From contig NC_134285.1 of the NCBI RefSeq assembly GCF_949628215.1, positions 26,240,797-26,304,796 on the forward strand: DNA of 64,000 bases, given 5' to 3'. Below are positions 49,401-61,400 of this stretch, piece by piece (the first letter of the stretch is position 1; every line of letters starts with the position of its first letter). The notes under the pieces were generated by a model, which saw only the letters and a list, made by a program, of their open reading frames with translations, ran no database searches and was not told where the DNA came from. Source of the DNA: Phalacrocorax aristotelis. Taxonomy: Eukaryota; Chordata; Aves; Suliformes; Phalacrocoracidae. A program made the translations under genes and the position numbers.

Positions 49401-52400
49401 CTTTTTGTGACTTCACTGAGAACATAAAACAGAAAATGGTCTTACCAATGATATGTTGCTTTTATGTGATCTGCTCCCACCCCCAGGCCTCCCACCTTAT
49501 TACTCAGGGCTGTTTTAGCTATCTAGATCTGTGTTGTTGATCTTTAACTCATGCATGTGCAGGGCATCTCTGTTTTAATACCTACCTATGTACGGAGTGA
49601 GTATGGGTCTATAGGTCTATGAAGCAGCCTTCATTGGTGCTTGCCTCTGGAAGAGGTGGCAAGTGTAGCGTAGCCTGGATCCTTCACTGCCAACCTCAGA
49701 TCGGCGGAGGGTGATGCAGCAAGAGATAATTCACAGAAGCTTGTGCTGCTGCTTTCCTGGACACACACAACACTTGTGGGTGGATTGTTGCCATCTGTGC
49801 TCTTGGGTCAGTTCAGCACAAAATGTTGGCACTAACACCATGTTTTCTAGGCAAACCTGCCCTGCTGGCTAGAGTGTTTCTTGTTTACAGCCTTCAAGTG
49901 CCATGATTTTATTCTTTGAATGCAACTAGCTTGTGTGAAAATACCATCTTGCTCTATACTGTATATTGTATCCAGGCTGCTGCAGATGTTCAGACTCTCA
50001 GTTCTTGGGATTTGTCTCTTTTAATACCAGCATGTTGGGTGCATTCTAGCTTGATTTGCTGTTCTGACCTAGGTGAACCTCTGGAGAGCTTGGAGCTCTC
50101 CAAGTCCCTCAAACGGGAGTGCAAGTGTATGCTGTAGTGATTCAATAGGGTTACCATTAGTACAAGTATGTGTGTTAGTTATTTGATTATACCGCTCTTA
50201 AATTCTATTTTGCACCTTCTGTATTAAATTGCTGAAGCTGAATATTTCATTCTTGTTCAGTGTGGTGTTAAGTAAAATTCATGCTGGAACCATCTTAGGC
50301 AGCAGTTACTACATCTCAGTGGACTTGGTAAATAAGGATTCCTTTGGCAATTTTTAGATTGAATTATGGAGGTACGCCTAGCCCATTTCTAAGTATTTTC
50401 AGTAGTGCAGCACGTTCGTCAAGGCTGTTTGATGAAGGGAGGGGCCAAGTAAAGTCAGAGATAGTGCCAAGCTTTTCCTGAATATTTTAGGTGCTTGGCT
50501 TTGACCCAGGCATCGTGGCAATTAAGGTAATACTGACAGACAAATGAGGCTGGAGCTGGGTGGCAAATCAAGTCGTGTTGTACACCTCTCAAAGGCAACC
50601 TGCTGCATTCACCATTCCTACATGTTGCATGAACTAACAGTGGTACCTACAGTCGTAGGATTACGGTGGGATTTGAATTTGTGTGAGAAACTGCTTCTGC
50701 CTTGCCAATGAATCACATCCATTCTGTCTGTCACTTTGCACTTCAAGGCAGGGGAGATTTTCTCATGGTGTGTTGTGTTGGCTGCTTGTTCCAGGATCTG
50801 CTGGTCTCCCTGGCCACTCCTGGCATGCCATAGCTAACTGCTCTTCCATGGCCATACCTCACTGCCCTGGAGCTTGCTTCATACCACTCTCTTCACTGGA
50901 TTTGTTACCTGCCTTTTCCAGCAAGTAGGGAGAAGGAGTAGTACTGGGCAGTGGGATAGAGCTGTACAGTAGCCCATAGCCAAGTTATGACTCACCTTTA
51001 TGTTGATTGAAATAACTTCTAAACTCATTCTTGTGTAAGTTATCATGCGTCTGTTATGCAGTTGAATGTGTTAAGTTTTGTTCATACAATAAATGTGTGC
51101 AAGCTTCAGTCAGCATCAGAGGTTTAGTTGGTGATTTGTACGTTTGAAGGTATTTGAAGTTCCTTCGTTTGGATGGTTTCTGATCTGAATATCATCTTCT
51201 GTGTGATACTGGAGGTACCTTTTGCTGAGCTTCAGGAGTTCTTTGTGTTACAGAAAACTTTTTCTTTTTGCCTGCCATGCACCATTTCATTTGCAGAGTT
51301 AGAAGAATTAGGCTTTAGACTTCTTAGGCCCATGCAGGATTTCTTTAGCCCAAATACTGAGCCTAATGTGAAGATTTAAAAGGAGGGAGAATGTTTCTTC
51401 TCCTAAGCGTTTGACAATTAAGACTTCATTTTCTTGTCTCATTCTGTCCTGCCACTGTAAGGCTGGGTGAGATTCCTCAACACAGGCATTACATAATTCA
51501 CTTTAATAACTTCAGACAAATCTTGGAAGAACCATCCTCAGAGGAAAGAATGGAAATCTCCTGGGAAGCCCGAGGTGGAAGCCCATGGTGCCTTGAGTGC
51601 CCAGAACACCTAGATTGGAATACTCTTGTCCTGATCTTCAGAGTGATTTTGATCTTGATATCTCATAAATAAATGTTCTAATCTTCTGGCATTATCTTTC
51701 AGGTATAAAGATGATGTTGACAGTCCTACTGAAGAGAATGGGAAGCAGAAAGTCCTGTACAGCCTGGAGTTCACATTTGATGCAGATGCCCGTGTTGCCA
51801 TCACAATCTACTGCCAGGCTACGGAAGAGTTTGTTGGTGGCATGGCAGTGTAAGTCCTTGTGGCCTTGTGTGGGCTTGTGGGCACATGGAGGGGAACACG
51901 AGCTCTCTGGTGATGAGCCTGTCAAATATCTCTTGTTAATCACCCCCAAGGGCAGTGCTGCCACAGATGGTGGAGAAGGAAATATCTTCTTTTTCTGTTT
52001 TGTTTTATATATTCTGATAGCTTTGAATATTACTTTCACTTCTCTCCCCCACATAGCCAATATCTTCTCTTGTTCCCTTTTTGGTTTGTTTTTTGGGTGT
52101 GGGGAAGCCATCTTGTGTGCAACAAAGGAGAGGAACTCACAGCTGTATGCTTTATCAGCAAAATGTTCAATGAAATTAAAACAAACAAAACAAACAAACA
52201 AAAAAAACCCTGACCAACCAACCAACCAACCAACCACCCTTCCCTTCAAATACTACCTGTTTTTTTCCAGATCACCTAACTCACTGGATTTCTGTGTTCC
52301 CTGTGATGGAACAGGGAACGAGAAATCTGGACCACCAAAGTAAAGTTCAGTCTGACACTTACATAGCAAGTCTGTGGAATTGAGGCCCATCCGAAACCCC

Positions 52401-55400
52401 TTTTGGGATAAACGACCACCTCAGCACAGGCTGTTGTGAGATGGCTATCAGGAAGATTTACTGCCTGAAACCCTGTCTGTGTGTTTGCTGCCAGGTACAC
52501 GTATTAGCCTTCAGCTAGCTGTAGATCTAATGATCAAAACTTAATCTGTGGAGGCTTTCTTGTATCCTGGTAGTGCCTCCCTACATATTTCAAAACCTTT
52601 CTATCTAAATCAGTACATTTAAACCATTCCAATCAACACTGTATCCCATAAGACTATGAGAAATTTCCTCTCTATATTGAGAGCTAAGGTGGCTGAAACG
52701 TCCTCTTCCTGATGTGAACTGCGTACATGTGAGCTGCTGGTACATTATGGCAGCCTTCTGATGGCCGTGGGACAAAGAATTATTTTTGTTCTATGGGTAA
52801 AGGAAGATTTAGGGTGCAGAAGCTCTTGGCTTCCTCTGGTAGAGGCTTTTGGCTGATCAGCAGCTCTGTGCACGTAGTGCTGATGGCTTCTGCAGCGGTG
52901 CTTTGGATTTGGGGATAAACTTATATTTTCTATAAAGGATCTTCAATAAAAAACAGAGGTTTCAGCAGGGAGAAATATGTATGACAAACCATAAAACGGC
53001 TTGTGCATTTTATGCAAAGTATAAATATCCCACCAATGATGAATGGTGTCTTTTTAGAAATGAGATAAGCTCAATGCTCCCATCCAGATGTGCGCTCCTC
53101 CAAACTGGAGGATATCCTGATCCAGACTTTTTGTGTAGGCCCGTTCTCTTCTTCTGTTGAAGCCTATGGCTGCCTTTATTTTGGGGAGGTGATCAATTAG
53201 GTCCTTTTTAGTGCTTGAAAAGTATCTCTTGACACACTCTGAAATCGCTTTCTATTTAGATCCAGTTTTTCCTGAGCAGAGCTGAATGCAGCAGGATGCC
53301 TTAGAAATCCTGTAAAAGTTTCCATGTTCTGTCTCTTAGGTCCTTAGGTTTCCTGTGAATTTAGTGCTAGTGAAGGTGTTGGAATGGCAGCCTTGGAGAT
53401 TGAAGTCCTCTTTTCCTAATACAGGTACAATGCGGAGAGGTGGCCAGTGTCCCTTGTGCTGCCCTGAAGTGGTCCTTGGTTTTTTTTGACCTAAGAGGAA
53501 ACTGTCAATGGGCTAATGGAGAGAACTGAGGGCCTCTATGGCCAGGGTGGATGTATTTATATTGCCAGACTTCAGCCATGGCTTAAATCAGCAAGTCGTG
53601 TTTTAAATCTTGATTTTGATCTTGTTTTGCATATTCACTTGGTTTACCTTGAAAGAGAGTTTGTCACTGGTCAGTAACAATGAAACATCTGCATTTATAA
53701 CTCGGTGTAAGCTTCATATCAAACTTTGTGCTACCTTTTACAAAGAACTTAAGTTGGTAAAGAATATGCATGTAGTTTAAAATGTATTTTTAGACTCCTA
53801 GTTTTGCATTTTGTTATGTCAAAATGACAAAAAAGAAAGTTATTCTAAAAAGAAAGGATACTTTTTTAACCTGTTTCTTGAACCAAGCCGTGTTGGGATG
53901 GAAGTACAACTGCATCACCCGAGACCAGCAGTGGAGCATTCTTGTTGGTTAAACTGGTCTATGTTGGACTCTTAAGAGACTGTCTCGTCAAGTTGTGCCT
54001 TGAATAATAATTGCTTAATGGAAGTATTATAGTTACCAAATGTAACTAACTGTTTCTGAACAGTTAGTCCAGAACTGGACAGAGTGTGTTTTCAGTCTTC
54101 TGTAACTAGTAGCTCTTCTCTCAGAACTCTTGTCGGTAGATTGGCAGGGGAAAACACAGTGTCTGGTTCACTTAAGAACACATTTTACTGAAATTTAGTG
54201 CCATGCACTGAGCCAGTGACTGTCACCAGTGCTGCTGTCTGTTCTTTAAACCTCATGCAGCAAACATTAACTACCTAATTGCTTTTTAAAGTTTAATTTA
54301 TTTTTAATTTTAAATTAAATTAAATTTGAACAATTCCTAGGTAGAGCTTCTGAAAGTTAACAGAACTGTCGACTTCAAAGGAAAAAATTTTTTTTAAAAA
54401 AGAATTTTTTAATCCACCCTGTCCATGGTTCACTGAGAGACAGATATCTCTTCAGATGGTGGAGGAGAAGGCTTTGCTCATAAGCCCTACCTGCCTCTGC
54501 ACAAAACCAGGATCAGTAGTCAGCAGTCATTACCTCACTAAACGAAATGTAGCTGATGATACTGTGCTGCCCTGCTAAGGTGGCAGCAGTCCCCAGTGCA
54601 CTAAACTGTTATGTCAAAAGTCAAAGCACTTGGATTCAGCTCTTCTTTCCACTGCTGGCCTTTTATTTAATAAATCACACTTTAATTTCCCCACAGTATA
54701 CAAGTGATGAACTGTCTGTCTCTGCTCTGGAGTTCTTGGACAATAAACATTATATAAGTTTGGGGGGCTGCAGCAGAAGCCAGGGAACCTTTTTGAAGGC
54801 ATGATCCTGATTTAATGCAGATGTGTAGGTAATAAGGGCTGGGGGAAGTGAGATACAAATATAGACTTTATAAGCTGCTTTAATTCAACCCAGGCTATTT
54901 TTCCATATGGTAGTGGCTCACAAAGCACGTCTTGGGGCTAGTGCAACTTCCCGAAGTAGGCATCTCTGCTTCTCTAGATTTGCTGGCTGCTAGTAAAAAA
55001 CCTTTTGAAGCTCTGATTTCAGCTTTGCAAAGCAATTCTGAAAGGGCAGTGCTATAATTACTTTGATTTATTCTTTTCAAATTCTAGTGGAAAAAAAAAA
55101 ACTGGGATGCATTCTTAGAGCTCTAAGTGGAGTGAGTGCATTTTTAGTACACTAATAGGAATGCAGTTTCCCCCTGCCTGGGCTGGTAGTTTTTCCTTTT
55201 TCTCAATTTCTTTTGGTGCTAACAGTTACATTCAAGAAACGAGCATGTGCAAAAGCTGTCCTGTGTATAAATTAAAAACTTTTTCTGTTGCTGTGTCCAG
55301 CACTTGATTGGGAAGAAGATGCTCTTTAAAACAAAACACTTTTTTTTTTTTTTTCCCCCACTCTCCTAAGTTGATGCTAAATCCTAAAATGGGAGAAACT

Positions 55401-58400
55401 TTCTGGACTCTTATCAAAAGCAGAAATTTTCTCCTAATCCCCAGCCTGCAGCATGGCTCCTTAGAAGCGCTAAACAAGTTATTCTTGCTTCATTGCTGAA
55501 ACAACCACTGATGCTGATAGCAGTTTCACCTGAGCATGATGCTGATACTAGGAATGTTGTTATGCTCGTACAGTTTGGGGTGAGAGGAGGGAGGGGAGGG
55601 AAGGTGGCTCTTCCTAAGCAGAGGCATTGCTTACTGTAGAGCCTCAGCTCATCTGAGAGCCACAACACACTGTGTGTTGTGGGCCTGCCTTCAGAATTAG
55701 CTGGTCCCTATGACCAAAGGGAGGCCTTTCTTTCTGCAAACCGGACAGCTTCTTCCTGGAGTTGTTTGGGTTCAGTTTAAAAGCTGGTGGCTTTATCAGT
55801 ATGAGTTGCCTGTCCTAATCTGTCTTAAAGGAGCGTTCAGCAGACTTTCCCAGTTCATTGTGCTGGGAGATATGCTCAGCTATACCATTTCCCAGCCAAC
55901 ATCTTGGAAACACGTAGCTGCCTGCCTCTTGTCCTGAACTGTTGAACTCTGAGTTTCGTGGGGAGTTGTATCATCACTACCGTGGGACCCCAGTTGACCA
56001 GTAAAGTCTGGAGGAGGCGAATGTGTGGCTGTTGGTGTTTGTAGAGGTGTCTTCACCTCTGCAGTCCTGTGCTCAGGGGAAGGTACCCAGCACTTTCTGG
56101 TGCATCTGCAGATATATGTAGAAACTAATGGGAATTAGTTTAAAACTTGAGGGGACTGCTGCACTTACCTTCTGAATATAGAATCATAGAATCATATCTT
56201 TTTGCCCAGTTACTTTGTGGTGAGCCTAAAGACTCTTCAGACTAAAACACATTAACTCTCAGAGGACCAGCTGGTGCATTACCCCAGAGGTGACAGAGAC
56301 CAGATCTGCCTATGTCCAGAGTCTGTTTAATGGCATGGAATTAGCGGTGACCTGCCTCTGAACAGTTCAAGACCCCCGATATCCTCAGTTTTATTTCTTT
56401 TTCTGCTTGTGTCCATTTTATTTGGTTTTGGAAATCAGCAAACTGTTCCGCTGTGCTTCTGTTTCCTGTGGCAGTCCCCACAGTGAGCTTTAAGCACTGT
56501 GTCTTCCCCAAGGATCTGCTCTCATCTTTGGTTAGCGATGGGTGTGCTCTTGGGGAGCTGGACTGTGATCTGGTGGGCTTGGAGAGAGTGATATTTCTCA
56601 GTTTATACTTTCCTTTGGCTTCAGTTTCCCAGCAGCTGGGTAGAAAACAGGGAATACCCTGCTTGGGGAAGCCACCATAGAAGCTTGACTGCTCACCTGT
56701 GAGGACAAGCGTTGTATTTCTCAGTGTACACTGAGGCACAGCAGTACCTGTCAGCTTCAAAAATGTCCTACAAACAAAGAGAAGATTGCTGTCAGAATCC
56801 GTGATGCTAACTGGGTTTTAAGACCAGCCAGCCGGAGAGGCAGCTCTGTGCCTGCGGTAGAGGTGATTGACACATGCAGCAAGGAAGGGTTCAGCCATCT
56901 CAGCTGAAAGGCAAAGGGTCACCAGGATGGGCCCTATCTGTATGGCGTGAGAATCTCTGCCTTAGTGTATAGGAGGCACAAACAGGCAAGTGTGCGAGCT
57001 GTACGTCGACTACATGCTAGTGATTGTGCATAAGCATGTAATTTTCCCCCCAGATAGATGAGAGGGTGCTCTGCGTTGTATTTCCATTGCAGGGCTGGCG
57101 GTACTCCTCAGCAGCTCCTAGAGAATAGTTGAAGGACTCCCAGTTCATAGCCTGCCTTCTCTTGCAGTAACTAGTTCATTTGTTCATACCCTTGGATGTC
57201 TTTGGTTTAGGAGACATGTATGTTTTTTGGAGCAGGCTGCAGAGATGTTCATATTCTCTTTTTGTGTGTGCTCTATGAATGCATCCTTTCCTTTTCTGGT
57301 AAAAGCCTTGATGTGCATACTATTAGCCTGTTCCTGGGAGGGCCCCTGGGACTTCTTGAGCTGTAGGTATCCTGCTGACTAGCAGGAAGGATTGTGTAGT
57401 TAAAACATGACAGCAGTGGTTGTTTCCTCAGGGGGAGAAGTCAAACCAGCCATGTAGCTGGAAGCACTTAGAATAGCCAGCTCTAAAGACATGAGCAATC
57501 CAGGCGATCAGGAGCTGACAATAAATATAACATGAGAAGTTTGAGTTTTGCAGCCCATTCTTATGAAAAAGATCTTCCTCTTTGGACAGAAAAGGATCTC
57601 TTCCATAGCCCAGTAATGCTCCTCCCAAGCTCTGTTTTCTCATTATAAAGAGAAAACACAATGAGAATAGGTCAGCCTAGTTCTGCAATCCTTGCCCTTT
57701 TTCAGGGCTATGCTGTTTGTGTTGCTGATGCACAAACGGGTGTACTGGATATATTTTCTTTAAAAATCTCATTTCCTTGTTTGTTTTGCAATGCCTGCGA
57801 CACTCGTTGCAAAAATCCTACCACAGTCTTTTAAGCTGATGGTGGACATGACACTGCAATGATTATATATTCTGTCTGCATGTGGAAGTTTGAATAGTTG
57901 GTTCACAAAATGAAATCTAACTGGAACAGGCAGCTCGGCGCATGGCTGTTTTCACTAAAGCTTTCATAGAAGAGGCAGAGGCACTCAGATATTCCTTTGG
58001 TTATTTAATAGCCTCTGTCTATTCAAGGCCTTTGAAAGGTGCTCTTGCTGCTTTTGGCTGGGGACTGTGATGATTAATATGAATTCTTTGTGCAGAGAGA
58101 TTTCTTCTGTGTGAAGAAATCAGAGGCGAGTGCTGTTTTTTTTGCTAGACTCAAGCTGTAAAGAAGCAGCTTCCTTTGATCCAGGCAGACACCAGTCCCC
58201 AAGGGAATGCTGTAGTGTGCAAAGTTCACAAGCTGGAGAGCTAAATTGTATAGATTTCACGGAGCAGATAAACCCTCTGTCTTTAGTAAGAGTTCTGGCC
58301 TTTGTGCCTCTCTGTAGCTGTTGTGTAAGCTGCCAGCTTTGTTTGAAGCCTGGTTGGAGTCGTGAGTGCGGTGCTCTCTCACCAGTAAGTTCAGCAGCTG

Positions 58401-61400
58401 AAGGCAGACATCTGCAGGTGCTGGAGTGGGTCATGGGCAGCAGGGTTTCAGCTGCGTGGTAGGGTGTTTGTTTCCTCCTGGCCTGGAGTGGAAACTCAGT
58501 CCTGGGAGGAAGCAGGAGGGGAGGATGAGACTAGCAGGGACTGCAGTGCACCAACAGCACCCGGTTAACCTCCAAACTCTGTGTGGGAGCCTCTCTGGGC
58601 TGGATCTTGCCTAACTCTGACTGACACCCAGGGCTATGGCCTTCATATATTTTGGTTGTGTTTCTTTTATCAATAAAAATCACTTTGAGTTGAGATGCTT
58701 GTTCAACTTCCCTCTTCCCTAAAAGCTGGCCTGTGAGATCCTGGCCCAAAATGAAAGGGAAGTGTGCAGGTGGGGGAGATAGGGGAGCCAGTGTGCTTAC
58801 TCCACATCAACTCCTGGGCCCTTTGAACACCAACAGAACATGACTGGCTCCTTTCTCATCACCTGTAAGAGGACATAGAGTCTACCAAGCAGTCACAGCC
58901 TGCAGCACTGGCAGAATTAGTTCCTGAGTATCTTCTAAAGCTCTCATGTAACTCTGCCTTCAGTAACTTTGCCATGCAATGTGCATAGCTGTTACTGAAG
59001 AAATAGGATTCTTATTTTGTCCACAGGCTCTTCAAAGCATAGACTGTCTCTCAGTTGCTTGTCTCTGAGGAATGGGGTCTGGACAGTGCTCTGCATAACT
59101 GAGGCAAGCTGACTGGGATCTCCACTTCATGCTTCTTGGTCAGGGGTTGCCAGCATGCTTGGGGTAACAGGAACCATTTTTTGACTGTCTGAGGCAGCCC
59201 CATTGCCAGACAGCATGAGGAACCCAATGCTGAAGAATTCTGTACAAGTTGGGACTGGCGCCCTGCTGAGAACTTCCCCAGGTGCTGATCAGGGATGAGC
59301 AAGAGGGGGAAACACCCCCATACATTCATGTTGTGTCTCCAGTGAGCATGTAGCAACAGAAGTTTAACTCTGCTTAGCCAGAGGTTCATGAACAGTAGCA
59401 TGGCACTAGTGGCTTGGGAGATACTTAAGGTCTACAGGTGCCTGGTAGTAAGCCTGGACTGTGTACAAGGAGAAGCCTGCGTGAGCCACAGGCTGAGTTT
59501 CTCTGTGCAGGCAGCAAGTGCTTCTCAGCTGATGGTGGAGGAGTGAGACAGGAATAATTTTAGTTTGTTTCCTGTTCTCTCAAAAATCATTGTGATGTAG
59601 GCACAGGCCTTCTCATCTGCTGGTTCTCTGATACACAGCTGGTTTTGGGGGGTGGAAGGGTTTGACATGGGGGAGGAAGGAGTCAGTGCAGCGTATAAGC
59701 TTTGCTCTGTGGGAGTAAAGGTGTGTCAGAGCTTACAGGAGGAGATGGGCTGCATGAGTCCTGAGGACAGAGCTGGGGGCTGCTCCTGAAGTCAGCAGCG
59801 TGGTGCCTTGCATTTCTGGTGATTCTTGTGCTGTCAGGGGTGCCTGAACAAAGAAACACATTTAAAAAAATGTGACTGGGGATTTCTGTTTGGTTCTGAC
59901 CTAATAGGACAGACCCCACTTCCCCATCATCCTGAGCTGCCAGTGACTGCAAGGTGGTTTTGTTAGACCTCCTGTCTGGGTGGAGACTTGGCCCAGTGCA
60001 GAAATAGCAGCCCAAACGTACAGATTTCAGCTTTTATGCAGGGAGAGGCACTACGTTGCTTCTCTGCTATCCTTTATTCTTGAGCATGTATCACAATACA
60101 TGCTCTTGATACATTCTCTCTTGATATCTTCATACATGCTCTCTTCTTCTGTAACACATCTCCACAGCTCTACAGAGCTTCTCCACTATTGTTTACTGTA
60201 AGCCCACAGCAGCATAGGCAGGGAATAGAAGACTTATGAATACAGCAGATGCCAACTAGAAGGGCTGGGGATGGGTAGAGATCACTTAGACACTAATATG
60301 CAGGTTACTTTCTTTGTAACGGCTTGCCAAGTTGTCCTCCTATGCAGCACGAGGAGTGTGTGCTTGTGCAGTAGATCCTGTGCATCACCTTAGAAAGATG
60401 ATCAACCTCTGTAACAATCTGGTATCGCCAACACCTCCAGGGAATTCACCAGGCTCTTGGCCCACTGGTGCTCGGCAGCCTTGGCACTGGCTGCTGACTG
60501 AAGGTCTCCAGCATTGTCTGGTGTTCAGATCCAAGTTTGACATGCGTTTTGGCAAGGGGCCTAGGCAGTCATACAGTCTGAGGCACAAAGTTCACTTGGG
60601 GAAACCTCCTTGATATTTTTGTCATACCCTTCAGATCAGAAAATCTACGTACCTGGTTTATTTCTTTTCTCATGGGCGGTGAGAGCAGCAGGTCTATGCG
60701 AGTATTGTTCTACACTATCCTCCTTGGAACAGCATTACTTGTTTTACTGTTGTAGACTGGTTTGGGCTTCTGGTGCTGTATGTGCAGGTCCTCTGGCTTT
60801 CCTGGCACTCATCATCAGTGTGTTTACACCCCTTTCCCAGTGCTGCCATGGTGCATGTCGTCCAGGCAGACTGACCTCTGTTTTCTCCTCTGCACTTTTT
60901 CCAGTAGGTTCTAAGGTGACTTGCTGTCACCTTAGATAAGTCACTCTTCCATCCCCTGCTTTCCCAGCTGTAGAGGGAGAATTGTGCCTCTCTGCAGAGC
61001 TGGGGAGCTTTGAGAGTGCCACAAAAGGAACTAGATACAGGCTTGCTCTATTCAGTGTGCTTGACAACTCAGTAAATAAAATTTCACTCAATTGCTCGCT
61101 CTGTAATTCACACATAAAAGACCTGTCATTCTGATCTCTCCCACACTGTGCTTTAAATGCAAAGGAGGGAGTGAGGCCTTCTAGAAAAGCAGCACAATTT
61201 CAGCGCAGTTCAGAATGGTCTTTGAGGGTAAGGTATTTTCATAAATAACATAATGCACTTGCCTCAGCAGGGAGAGCGGAGTGCATGTGGTAAACCTGGC
61301 CTTTGCCACGGCCTTCCAGAATTTAATGTGGATCTTGTGGCACTTGATAAGCCTCCTGGATCCTCAGAGGGTACAGGAACTACACTAGCTTCCCAGAGAA

